From Chara braunii (taxonomy: Eukaryota; Streptophyta; Charophyceae; Charales; Characeae), in NCBI GenBank assembly GCA_003427395.1, contig BFEA01000396.1, positions 115,691 to 135,854 of the forward strand: a stretch of 20,164 nt of DNA, read 5' to 3'. The notes under the pieces are model-generated. The model was not told the origin of the DNA, ran no database searches, and worked only from the letters and a program-made list of their open reading frames with translations. How positions within the stretch are numbered: position 1 is the stretch's first letter; each line of letters begins with the position of its first letter. Position numbers and translations under genes: made by a program. Shown piece after piece: positions 1 to 9,879 of this stretch.

Positions 1-2064
1 GAAGTCTGTGTCGTGATCTACCTCGACGACATCCTTGTTTTTAGCCCCACCTTCGAGTCCCACCTTGATCATCTCCGCCAAGTTCTCGCCATCCTTCGCG
101 ACCAGAAATTCTACGCCAAGCTCAGCAAATGCACATTTGCTGCCTCTAGCGTAGAATACCTTGGTCACATTGTCTCCACCGACGGCATCCGCATGGACCC
201 CAAAAAGGTCTCTGCCCTCGTCGACTTCCCCCCTCCCACCACTTTAACCCAACTTCGCTCATTCACGGGACTCGCCAACTACTACCGCCCCTTCATCAGC
301 AACTTCTCCGACGTTTCTTACCCCCTCCATGAGCTCACCCGTGCCACCGAACCCTTTGCCTGGACAGACCGCCGCCAAGCCGCCTTCGACAAACTCAAGG
401 AGCTCATCACCACTGCCCCTGTCCTCAAAATCGCCGACCCCACTAGCCACTTCTTCGTCACCACGGATGCCTCCGACTTTGCCATCGCGGCCGTCTTATC
501 CCAGCACTTTCCCCCCGACCCTGCGAAAACCCCCTCCATCAAGGACTCCCCCACGCCCTCCCAATGCCCACCCGGCGAGCACCCCATTGCATTCGCCAGC
601 AAGAAGCTTCTTCCCGCAGAAATGAACTACCCATCCAACGAGAAGGAACTCCTCGCAGTGGTCTACGCCCTCAAAGTCTGGCGCCCGTACCTCGACGGGC
701 AATACTTCACCATCCGTACCGATAACACCGTCGTCTCCTCCATCTTGACCAAGAAAGACATCACCCCTCGCCAAGCCCGCTGGCTAGACTTCCTTGCCCA
801 ATTTACCTTCACCATTTGTCACACCCCTGGCAAGAGCAACCGCGTTGCCGATGCCCTCTTCCGCCGCCCCGACCACAAGCCCCTTGAGAAAGTCTGCGCT
901 GCCATGACCCACATCCAGCTCCTGCCATCGCTCCACCATCGCTACACCCAAGGATACCTCTCTTGCCCCGACTTCACCACCATCTACAACAAACTCCGTG
1001 ACCTTGACCCCGTCTCCGGCTACGCCCTCCACGACAACATTCTCTACATAGAAACCAAAGGCACCCGCCGACTCTTCATCCCTGACGCCCGTGGCCTCCG
1101 CATCCAGCTCTTGGTCGAGCACCACGACGCCAAGACCGCTGGCCACCTTGGTTTCCAGAAAACCTTTGATACCATCTCCCGTTATTTCCATTGGCCTTCC
1201 CTCCTTGCTGACGTCAAAGCCTACATCCGCTCGTGCCCCACGTGTCAGGCCGTCAACCCCTCGAACCGGGCTAAGCCCGGCATGATTCAATCATTGCTCA
1301 TCCCCACCCACCGCTGGCAGTCCGTCTCCATGGACTTCGCGTGCGGTCTTCCCAAGACCGACCGCGGGCATGACTGCATCTACGTCATTGTTTGCCACCT
1401 GACCAAACGTGCTCACTTTATCCCATGTACCACCTCGCACAACGCCAAAGACATTGCTATTCTCTTCTTTAACCATGTCGCCAGACACCACGGCCTCCCC
1501 GAGAATATCATCAGTGATCGTGACCCCCGCTTTCTCTCCCAATTCTGGAAACAACTCTTCAATGCCTACGGAACCACGCTCAGGTACAACACTGCATTCC
1601 ATCCACAAACCGACGAACAAACTGAGAAGATGAACGATACTCTCCAAAGAATCTTGCGCAAGTATTGTCATCCCCACCAGCACGATTGGGATCAGTTGCT
1701 CACCGCCGCCGAGATTGCCTACAACAATGTCGTTTGCCCTTCCACTGGCATGTCCCCCTTCTACCTTGACCTTGGCTATCACCCACGCTTGCCTTCTGAC
1801 TTCTTGCTCCCCTCGCAACTCAACCCATCCTCCCCCTGTCCCTCTCTCAATGAATGGGTTGCAACAATGAACTGTCTCCTAAGAGAAGCAACCGAGTCAA
1901 TCAAGCACACCCAGGAACAACAAGCTAAACAAGCCAACAAGCATCGCCGTGATATCACCTTCCAAGTAGGGGACAAAGTCTGGCTCTCCGCCAAACGCTT
2001 TGAACCTATAGGCCTTGTCCAAGAAACTCTCGAACAAGTGGCTCGGTCCCTTCCCCATCATTGA
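1..2064 (+). pseudogene. pol: Pol polyprotein (RT end, RNase H, integrase), partial and frameshifted
   Basis: The frame is open from base 1, so this is the continuation of a longer pol; the GTG at 13 is not a real start. Counting from that codon, the RT catalytic YLDD is at residues 3-6, followed by the thumb/connection (about 20-115). RNase H follows with D152, E210, D237 and D280. The integrase zinc finger has H371, H378, C408 and C411, and the integrase core has D441, D502 and E538, giving the D,D(35)E spacing of Ty3 integrases. All these catalytic residues are intact. The usual G of the TDGQTE motif is E535. Near 1990-2020 the frame is lost: the sequence expected next (a KWLGPF-type GPY/F segment) is read in another frame from about 2018, and this frame ends at an incidental stop at 2062. 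The copy looks recently inactivated. Confidence 0.93.
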
Positions 2065-2416
2065 ACAAACCTCTCCCGTGAACTACAAACTCTAGCTACC
2101 CCCTGACATGAGCCGTGTACACCCAGTCTTCCATGTAGAATATCTCAAGGAATACCATGAATCCCCGCCTCAGTTCGCTGATCGCCCATATCCTCGACCT
2201 CTACCCATCATGCTTCCCACTGGACCAGAATTCATTGTTGAATCAATCATAGGAAGAAGAACAACCCAAGTCGCAGACCATCCGGAACCACTCACCGAAT
2301 ACAAAGTCAAATGGACCGGATACCCTGACAAAGAATCAACATGGGAACCCCTTGAAAATCTCAAGAATGCCATGAGACTTGTCCGCGCCTATGATCGTTC
2401 CCACCCTGCATCCTAG
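2018..2416 (+). pseudogene. Pol C-terminus: GPY/F segment and chromodomain
   Basis: This is the continuation of pol after the frameshift. The frame reads through a GPF motif near 2036-2060, meets a nonsense TAG at 2093-2095, and then runs open from the ATG at 2108 to 2416. The stretch just after 2108 matches the segment that links integrase to the chromodomain in Ty3-type pol (VHPVFHVEYLKEY). Residues about 41-96 from that ATG (2228-2395) form a chromodomain, with the KWTGYP strand and the STWEPLENL turn. The tyrosine or phenylalanine cage position near the start is FIVES. In the family, this domain binds methylated histone tails and targets integration. The ATG at 2108 is probably internal rather than a true start. 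Confidence 0.88.
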
Positions 2417-3447
2417 CTACCCCCCCTGCCCATACCCTGACTAAACCCTGAACCTTTGCTTAAACCCTGCTACAACCTCGCCACCTTGCTCTACACACAC
2501 CCCCGCCACAGCCACCCTTGCCCTTGACCCACTTTTCTGATGTCTGATCTGCCCTTGTTCCTCGCCTAGCCCTGCCCCATTCGTCCTCTCCACTTCCTTG
2601 TCCATCTTGTCCAATGTTGGTGGACCTGCGCGACGACCAGCGATAAAGGATCTAATGGCGCGCGCACGAGGGCGATGGCTTGCTGCATCACGGTTCATGG
2701 AGATTATGCAGCTGGATTGGCCACCATGCTGCTACAACGGTCGGCAACCTGCCTCGCAGACTCCCTGGAGCAGCTACTTGTCACATGAACCATATACCAG
2801 TCTGCGACTCCCTTGCTACCGGATCAGACTCCATTGCCAATCATGTACCGGACGCACCTGAGCACTTCGACTTTGGCCTTTTGGACTACCTCTACGACTA
2901 CCTCCTATCGCAGCCGCTGAAGATCGCCTTGCTGCCTACTTTGAGACCTTATCAAGACACTTGAAGACCCCCCCAGACCCCTTGACCCATTACAAACCTC
3001 AGACTGTGTACCCAGATCCCAACAGACACCCCAACCCTTGTACATGTGAAATTGCCTTCGAACCTGCAACATATAATTCCTTTATTTTATTTTTCATCCC
3101 CTGAGAACCCATAACCTTGTAGAATTTCAATAGAAATACCCCGTTCACCCTTGTAGAACATCAGTAGGAATACCCTATCCCCTGTTCACCCTTGTAGAAC
3201 ATCAGTAGGATATCCTGTTACCTGCTCCCCCTTGTAGAATATCAATAGGACTATCCTGTTTCCCTGCAATACCCTTAGCCCACCAGTAGGATAGCCCTGT
3301 TCACAACCCACCAACACGACACCCTGTGACACCTACATTATACCCCTCTTTCCCTTTTCACCTTGATGACCAGTGCTCGGCCCCGTCCCGTCCTTCACAG
3401 CTTTTTGCATTGTTCCATGACTATTGGCAGCCGGGACGTTGCCTCTT
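2417..3447 (+). other. Non-coding 3' region of the gypsy element
   Basis: About 1 kb lies between the pol stop and the polypurine tract. No frame looks like a protein: the short ORFs here lack any family motif. The first 180 bases are C-rich and T-poor in G (many CCCTG/ACCCT words). The last third holds a diverged tandem array, annotated separately. Long 3' untranslated spacers of this kind occur in many plant chromoviruses and can carry packaging or export signals, but nothing here shows that directly. Confidence 0.6.
3116..3305 (+). repeat. Diverged tandem repeat, about 40-bp unit, 5 copies
   Basis: Units begin at 3116, 3150, 3191, 3231 and about 3273. Each starts CTTGTAGAAYATCARTAGGA, followed by a variable ATACCCTGTTCACC-like part. 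Spacings are 34, 41, 40 and 42 bp. The last copy is the most diverged and keeps only the CCAGTAGGATA core. The array lies in the untranslated 3' part of the gypsy element. Confidence 0.85.
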
Positions 3448-3459
3448 AGAGGGAGGGGA
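3448..3459 (+). other. Polypurine tract (plus-strand primer)
   Basis: Twelve purines, AGAGGGAGGGGA, end three bases before the TG that opens the LTR. Position and composition are as expected for the RNase H-resistant primer of plus-strand DNA synthesis in LTR retrotransposons. Confidence 0.85.
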
Positions 3460-3462
3460 TAT

Positions 3463-3947
3463 TGTTACGGACTCAGCCAGGGCTTGATCCCTGGTCTATC
3501 TTTTTGCTGTTTCGGCTGCATCCCGTTTTTGGCCTGGCACCCTTTTTTCAAACCCCTCCTTTGGTACCGTAGGATTTTGGACAACTGGCGCCATGCTGCA
3601 ATTCGGGCGCCACTTTCAAATACCGCACTTTTCAGTTCTGCCCTCGGGGCTTTTGCAGAACTGCCCCCGGTACTGTACCGGACACCCGGTACTTATACCG
3701 GTGCCCCGTACAGTACGGGGAGGGGTCTCATACCAAGTTTTCTGCTGCTGTACTCGGACTCAGTGTGAATTGCTCCTGTTCGGCATTCGGAATCCAAGAC
3801 TTCGACTTTGTGTCCTTGCCCCTGTGTCTGCGTCCGACCCTCAGTCGTGTGGAGGGAGTGAGTGTGTGTGTGTGCTTGCTCTCACTCTCTCCCTCTCTCT
3901 CTCCTCTCCCGGCTCTCCTTGTCTCCCTCAGCCTCTCGCTCGTTACA
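3463..3947 (+). repeat. 3' LTR of the gypsy element (485 bp)
   Basis: The repeat starts TGTTACGG just after the polypurine tract and ends CGTTACA, giving TG...CA termini. Its end is confirmed independently: the LINE ORF2 frame on the opposite strand begins at 3948 exactly on a codon boundary. The LTR contains a cluster of GTAC-centred palindromes (3667-3720), then a short TG run and a CT-rich tract (about 3863-3930). The 5' LTR is outside the window, so LTR identity and insertion age cannot be judged. The predicted 5-bp target duplication on this side is CTTGG (3948-3952). Confidence 0.9.
3667..3720. promoter_or_regulatory. Three consecutive GTAC/GGTA-core palindromes in the LTR
   Basis: Three inverted repeats follow each other: CCGGTAC-T-GTACCGG (3667-3681), CCGGTA-CTTA-TACCGG (3686-3701) and CCCCGTAC-A-GTACGGGG (3704-3720). 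All are perfect. Further GTAC sites lie at 3564 and 3750, making seven in about 190 bp. GTAC is the core bound by SBP-domain factors of plants and green algae, so this could be the LTR enhancer/promoter. The link to SBP proteins is inference. Confidence 0.5.
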
Positions 3948-4981
3948 CTTGGAATATTCATTGCATTTACGTCCTAGGAAAGTTAGGCCGTTGTTGAACC
4001 ACTTAACTGTATCGTTAATGAGGGACTTCTGTTCTCTCCAGAAATTTCACACATCAATGAGGAATTGTTTGAAATTGTCTGATTTGAGATGTGAAGTGTT
4101 AAGCCTGTAAAACCCTCTACCTTGATCAGGTTTCCTGCTGAGTGTGAGTACTACGATGCACATAGCGTGATCTAATCCTGGGAAGGGGCTTCTTGGGAGT
4201 ATGTTGGCAAAATGTACTGACCCCTGCAGTTCCTGAGATATTAGGATTAAGTCTATTCTGAACTTTGTGCTTTTCCTTGCTTGATTCCTCCTGAAGCAGC
4301 TGAAACTTTGGGTATTCGGGTTCAATCTCCTAAAGGAATCAAAAAGGTTAGTTGTTTGACAAAGGTTTGAGATGATGAGCTCATCCATTTCCACATAAGC
4401 AGGACAGGGGACAGGAAGGTTCCACCTGTCTAATTTACGGTCTGAAGCTGCATTGAAAACTCCTGCAATGATAACGGGGATGCCTGGTGGTAAATGGGTG
4501 AGTATATTCGAGAAGAAGTCCTCTCGCTCACCTAAGTCATTTGGCCCATAGACATTTAGGGTGCTAACCATTTCGGGTTTCATCATCACCAGTATGTACA
4601 CCCATCTACCCTGTTGTTGGTGTGCCTTCCATCCTATAACTTCTAACTTGGTGTCAGAGGGCATCCAAATTGCAACGCCCGCACTCCCTGGTTTGGGAGT
4701 TTGCGCTCTGTATGACGTGTGGGGCCAGATTTCTTTAGGGACATAATTGTGTGCATCTGTGTTTTGGAGGTGAGTTTCTTGTATACAGATTACGTCGGGC
4801 TAGTTTTTACCATCTACTTCCCTAATTTGTTAATATATATTGCTTGTTTCTTGGAGTTATTGGCTGAGGTTAACCCATTAACGTTTAATGACCTGAGATC
4901 TAGGTCTGCATTTCTCTTCAGGTGTTTCCAATTTTTGTCTTTGTTGTAAACCACATCTACTAAATTTATTTCCCCCATCAT
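3948..4981 (-). pseudogene. LINE ORF2, APE endonuclease domain, interrupted
   Basis: The probable start is the ATG at 4981-4979, two codons after an in-frame TAA. The frame then shows NVNGL (endonuclease motif I), QETHL with the metal-binding E, GSAGVAIW, VYGPND, the FNAASD region, FRIDLILIS and LDHAM. This order is that of apurinic-type endonucleases, which nick the target DNA to prime reverse transcription. Lesions are a TAG at 4814-4816, a one-base frameshift near 4,795-4,805 and a TGA at 4047-4049. The aspartate normally in the GDFN motif is valine (codon 4458-4460), so catalysis would be lost. After the TGA the frame stays open for exactly 33 codons to 3948, where the gypsy LTR interrupts it. 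The RT domain is absent from the window. Confidence 0.9.
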
Positions 4982-5168
4982 TAATGATTATAACCAAAGC
5001 TAACTTATTTAAGGAATAGGGCAACATTTACTTTCTGTAGAGGATGACCAACCAGTGGGATTTTTTCAAGAACTCCCAGTTTCCAGTATCTAATATGCCC
5101 CCATGCGATAGAACCGCTTGTTTAATTATTCTCAGCAGGAGTAAGGTTACATTTGACTCCAACCAAAA
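4982..5168 (-). other. LINE inter-ORF spacer
   Basis: This is the 187-bp gap between the ORF1 stop (TAG at 5169-5171) and the ORF2 ATG. It has stops in all - frames and no obvious structure. A spacer of this size means ORF2 would need reinitiation or internal entry rather than a simple stop-start overlap. Confidence 0.5.
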
Positions 5169-8100
5169 CTAACTGGCCTTGATCTTTAGAACTTGAATCT
5201 CCATAAGAGATCCCATACTCATCCATTTTAGATCAATAAACTCACCTGGCTTGTATCCCAAGTATACATCTCTGTCAGCAATCCTACTCATTTCTGATGT
5301 GAAAGTGAGTGCCGATGTGAGAGTGAGAGTGGACCAGCCCCCTTGTGGAAATGACTCTTTAATATATTTCGCTACATCCATTTTAATCATCATCTCCCCT
5401 GTCTTCCCTCCTGTGAGGTTTGACAGGGAGACAAAGGATGGCGTTGTACCCTGTAATGTGACTCCTCCATATTGAGAACCATCTACCATTGACAAAGCAA
5501 CTTCCCGTACTCCTTCCTTCAACCTGACGGGTATAATGACTATTTCAGGTTTAGAGAGGGATATGACACTCACATCTATGCTCATTTTAGCTCTGAGTTT
5601 TTGCCTTTTGCTGATATTGTTGGTACTAACCGTCAAAATAGACGGGATGGATTGTTGCATGGCACTAACGTCTCCTGTATCTCCTGTCAAGTGTATTTCT
5701 AGAAGAGGGGTGGGTGCAGATCTACTGTCCTGCTCCTCCCCTTGTATATCCTGATGCGGAGGGGGTGGAAGTTGTTCATCCTCATTGTCCCACACAATGA
5801 GTGATGAAAATTTGTCTTCCTCTTTTCCTTGGGTATCTAATACCACCAGGAATTTTTTCTCCCCAGTTATCTCTGAAACTACTTCCTTTACTTGTCTGTC
5901 CCCGTCCCCTGTACTTCCTTCAGGTTTCAACAGAGTCTCTCGAGACAAGGACAGGGTCGTTGTATCCGTAATGATGGAAGATTCTTGGTTGCAGCACAGC
6001 AAGAGGGAACAATTTTGAGACATTGGTTCATCCAGCCAAATGACGTCCCCCAGCTTGGAACAGTGTGGGGGCTCCTGTGATGTTTGGGTGGAGGCTACAC
6101 TCTCAGGCCTGTGAGCCTCTTTACTGATGAGCAGCGAGGGAGTTGAGTCGCCCGGAAAAACAGAATCAGACTCAACCCCTACGGTCCCATGTTGAGTGTA
6201 AGTGGTAGTTGGAGGGTGAGCCTGGGACACAACGGGAGTGATGGAATTCATCAAGTTTGACTTAACTACCTCTTTCTTTCTTGTGTCTTGGCGTGACTTG
6301 TTCTTCTTTGATAGGCGTTTCCTCTTTCTTGCTTTGAACTCCTTTGTGAAGTGAGGAGTGATTGCCAACTGTTGCAATCTGCGGTTATTAGTACTTCCCC
6401 AAATCTTTGATCCTCCCTGAACATGAGATTTTCTTCGTAGGGGTGTTTTTTTGTTCATTTGTTTTTTATTTTCTTTGTTTATCAAGTCACTTTTCCTCGC
6501 CAAAACCTTTAGTCTTCTTGATCCAAATTGTCGGTGAGACTCCCCTCGCTCTCTTTTATCTTCCTTGTGTTGTAGCAAGGGGGGATGAACTTTCTCTATG
6601 GCAATGTGCAGTAGTCTGTTGCTGGCTGTCAACCAGTCTTCTTCCGAGGGCAGACCAAATTGAAGAGCAGATTTTAGACTGTCGCTACAAAAAAGCAGGG
6701 ATCTGATCTGATCCATAATGGGAGTCCAGGTCTCTTCCACCTCGTACGGATATTTGAACTTTAAGTTGTTGATCACCCAGTCTGACACATTGTGTACCCC
6801 TTGCTGTAATCTGATGAGTGAGTCATGTTCCCCTCCCCAATCTCCCATTATTTCGAGAGGGATAGCCTTTACCGGGGCTTCTTCATAATCCATGTACTCT
6901 GTTGAGAAAACTTCTCTGAGCGGGTCTACCTCCATGGGAGTAATGCTTGTCTCCCACAAGGGATACACAGACTGAATCTGAAGTTCGGTCTGTATTTTGT
7001 CACTGTCAGTCTCAACCAGTGTATTTTGAGAGAAATTTGATTCTGACAGATTTACGTGATCCTGTTTTTCCGGCTGTGGATTAGTCTACAGTTGCTGTGA
7101 ATGTGGTGACAATGGTGACTTTCGTACTAACTGGGTGACCTGCTGAGGCTGTGACGGTGAAGACAATAAGTGTGTCCCTAGCCCCTCCTGTTGTGAGTTT
7201 TCGTCATGGCTTGGTAACTCAATTGTATATGGCTCCTGTTCCACCTGCAATCTGAGTTCCTTTTGACTGCTTTGTGTGTCTGCTGCAGTGGATGAGCCTT
7301 GCTCCTTTGTTTTTTTTTGTAAAGAGGGTCGTTTTTTGGATTTCACCATTCTCCATTCTGAGCCCAAATCATGACTTGTCTGAGGGATATTTGGGAGGTA
7401 GTTCTCGGCCAACGGTCCCAGGGACCTGCACTCATTCCTTTTGGAAAACTCTTGTTGTACAACCCTTTCTTGATTGGATGGGTTTGTCCCCGCTGGCCCC
7501 GATGGCCCCGGGGGCCTGTGCTCATTCCCACTGGGGACCTCTTGCTGAACTGCCTTGTCTTAATTATACGGGATTGACGCTTGCCTCCCTTGAGACTCCT
7601 GCTTCTTCTGTACCCTACCATGATCAACTTGCATCCCCTGTGTGTCTTTTTCTTGCTTATCGTGACCATTTGACCTGCCCAGGGGGCTTTTCTGCTGATG
7701 TTGTTGATTCTGATGATTGGGGTGCAGAATCTACTGGTTATGATTGTGATGCTGTTGGGGGGGCATCCATTCAGGAGGTGGGCGGGGGCCTTTTCAGTGA
7801 TCACCTCTGCCCTCCCAATGCCATCCAATCTGCAAACCGGTCTGTGATACTTCATCACAGTATACCCACCCCTCAAAACCCGGCACTGTTGGAACGCACT
7901 TGTGAGGTCTTTGGGGATCCTTTTTCAACTTCTGGTCCAATGGGTGTGAATGTTGGGGGTGTGATGGACATGCAAATTCCGTGCTGAGGAGTCCATATGC
8001 TCTGCATTTGAAACACCATGGTCGGAATTTGTGGGCAGTGTGGATCTGATAAATCTTTCCCCCCATTTTGTATGGGACAATGTCATCCAAAGAGAAGGGT

Positions 8101-8801
8101 TGATCCTTTTGTAAGTCAATAGCTAGCATTAAGTAGTCATCCTGTTTTGCCATGTGTGTAGGTAGCGGGTCAATAAAGTCGACAATCTTAAAGATTTGTC
8201 CAAAGTCATGCACAAACGCCGCTTGCACTTCGATAGTAATGTGACGGAGCTCCACCCAGTAGTGATCTCTCATCAGGTGCTCTCTTCTTTCTTCTGGAGT
8301 TGTTTTTCGTGGGAGCCATGGGTAAATTCTTACCTGAGAACTTTCGTGTGCAGATTCCCAAAAAAATTTCCTCCAGCCATCAATTTGCTTTTTATCTTCT
8401 TCGAACAAGCAGAGTACCGTAAAGACAGTGGAAGATACCGGATGTATGAGAAAAAACTTTGATACTGCTTCCTCACTTCCTTTTAATGACAATAGCCTCT
8501 TACATATCCATTTGATCTTATCATTAGTGGAGCGGTGAGCTGAATTCCCATAGAAGATCCAGTTATTAGCGTGTCTTGTGTAAATTTTGTCTCTCTTCGT
8601 CGGCTTTTCTGCTGGATAGGACTTCATGAGAGTCTTTCTCCCCCCCTGTTCCACCACTTTTTGTTCTGAGGGAATGAGAAAAAGTGACAAGAAGTATGCC
8701 CTTGTCGACGAGAGGTTTCTCAAGGGAATCTTCAACTCTTCCGCTGGTGTGCCTGGAGGGCCTATCGCTGGACGCGATACATTGAGAGTTTTCTCATTCA
8801 T
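5169..8801 (-). pseudogene. LINE ORF1, very long (1,211 codons), four in-frame stops
   Basis: One frame runs from the ATG at 8801 to the TAG at 5169-5171, with internal stops only at 7794-7796, 7731-7733, 7560-7562 and 7086-7088. Residues about 75-260 look like the RRM/DUF4283-like nucleic-acid binding part of plant L1 ORF1. They are followed by a damaged zinc knuckle (C263, C266, C278; the usual histidine is missing). Next comes a P/Q/H/N-rich linker (about 7,790-7,420). After it lies a region of roughly 700 codons with lysine/arginine-rich clusters (about 6,250-6,550) and a well-formed C-terminal segment (about 5,170-5,620) that I do not recognise. ORF1 coats LINE RNA in a ribonucleoprotein. 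The continuity of one frame across the four stops argues for recent decay. Confidence 0.8.
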
Positions 8802-9385
8802 TGTTTGCCTGAGTCTCTGTGCCCATGAGAGGGATGGGAGGAGGAGGGGCCTTCTTTCATGTTGTGATCACCCTCTGTTTCCTTTTTTCTTTTTTCTTTT
8901 GATGAGTCTGGATTCTTTTTTAAGCTTCCTTGTTCTGCTTTTTCCTCCTCTGTAAGCATTTCGTGATCTTCACCCCCAACATTCTCAGTTAGACTCAGTG
9001 GAATGTTCATTTCTTTCTCCTTTGACTGTGAAGGAGAGGACACATCCTGTCTTGATTGTTGCTCTGAGTTTGCTTTGTCCTGCTTTCCATCTACAATGTT
9101 TATGTTCATAGGGCTAACCGTCATGTATTCTGACTGGTCAGGCTGCGCCCATAGGGCAGTCTGAGTGCAGGGGACATTAAAATTCACCGTCGTTACTGAT
9201 GTTGGGGATATTTTCCTCTGGTTCTGCAAATTGGTTGTCGAAAAGGGTGCAGGCAATGGCCTATTGTATGGTGATTGTCCCAATTGCCTCATGGTGACAT
9301 GGCGCATCGCTCCTTGGTATAATAAGAGGGAGGTCTTCCCTTTTACCCTTTTTGAGGACAAGGAGGGTAGTGTAGCCATGTTCAT
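8798..9385 (-). CDS. LINE ORF1 N-terminal piece, disordered (195 aa)
   Basis: This frame opens at the ATG at 9385, just after the pyrimidine-rich leader, and ends with a TGA at 8800-8798 that overlaps the ATG of the long ORF1 frame (ATGA). The product is rich in S, Q, E and K, has many NIN/PSQS-type low-complexity stretches and no domain I recognise. The last third is highly charged (about residues 120-180, E/K-rich). Two readings are possible. Either it is the N-terminus of ORF1 separated by a one-base frameshift near 8,800, or it is a separate small ORF translationally coupled through the ATGA overlap. I favour the frameshift, given how many lesions the element carries. Confidence 0.6.
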   Translation of the reverse strand: MNMATLPSLSSKRVKGKTSLLLYQGAMRHVTMRQLGQSPYNRPLPAPFSTTNLQNQRKISPTSVTTVNFNVPCTQTALWAQPDQSEYMTVSPMNINIVDGKQDKANSEQQSRQDVSSPSQSKEKEMNIPLSLTENVGGEDHEMLTEEEKAEQGSLKKNPDSSKEKRKKETEGDHNMKEGPSSSHPSHGHRDSGKQ

Positions 9386-9873
9386 GGTTGATTTTGTCTG
9401 AGATTATATTTGATTTTTCCTGCGCAGTCAATACTTAGTGGGAAACAGAGAGAAGGGGGGAGGGAGAAAATAGGGAGTGAGTAGGGAGGGGGGTTTGGGT
9501 GGGGAGCAGTATATGGAGATGGGCATTGGGGAGAACTAAAAGGAGGGGTACGATATGATGTACAGAGAGAGAACCAGGGAGGGAGGTGAAGGGAGGGAAG
9601 GAAGGACTGAGAAGAGTCGGAGACAATGTGGGGGGTAATCAAGAAAATGAACAGTGGGAAGAGGAAGGGAGGGGAGGAAAGGTTCCTGGGGTGAGGGGAA
9701 TGTAGGGAACGGAGAGAAGGGAAACGGAAGGGAGAGGGAAGAAAGAACAGCGATGATGGGGGGTAATCAGAACTGGGATTTAGGAACGAATCAGAGGGAG
9801 TTGAGTAAGAGGGGGGGATAGAAGGAGGGAAGGCAAAAACATTTTCTGTCGCGTGCTCTCCACTACTTATCAA
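9386..9873 (-). other. LINE 5' leader, pyrimidine-rich on the sense strand
   Basis: The + strand here is almost pure purine with G runs, so the LINE sense strand is C/T-rich. A frame open on - across this stretch (S/P/F/L-rich) is what such composition gives by chance and is not called a gene. The word GGGGGGTAATCA occurs at 9630 and again at 9758 on +, 128 bp apart, hinting at an old duplication. LINE promoters are internal and lie in the 5' leader, so promoter activity is plausible but not shown. Confidence 0.5.
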
Positions 9874-9879
9874 TGTTTT

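Larger units (their letters stand above)
1..3947 (+). mobile_element. Ty3/gypsy chromovirus, 3' part (pol to 3' LTR)
   Basis: This is an LTR retrotransposon entering from the left edge. It carries, in order, the end of reverse transcriptase, RNase H, integrase, a GPY/F-like segment, a chromodomain, a non-coding 3' region, a polypurine tract and the 3' LTR. A chromodomain C-terminal to integrase places it among chromoviruses, whose chromodomain is known to steer integration to marked chromatin. Gag, protease, most of RT, the primer binding site and the 5' LTR lie outside the window. The copy is dead: pol is broken by a frameshift and a nonsense codon. Its right end is fixed to the base, because the LINE reading frame starts immediately after position 3947. 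Confidence 0.93.

Noticed and set aside
784-1818. Long - strand frames opposite the integrase region
   Set aside because: They are shadows of the pol frame; the + strand shows clear catalytic motifs.
2598-2964. Overlapping short + frames after the chromodomain
   Set aside because: 87 and 94 codons, no motif, and they lie in the untranslated tail of the gypsy element. An extra envelope-like gene is not supported.
9382-9873. 163-codon frame on the - strand, S/P/F-rich
   Set aside because: Its content is explained by the near-pure pyrimidine LINE leader; there is no motif and no start context.
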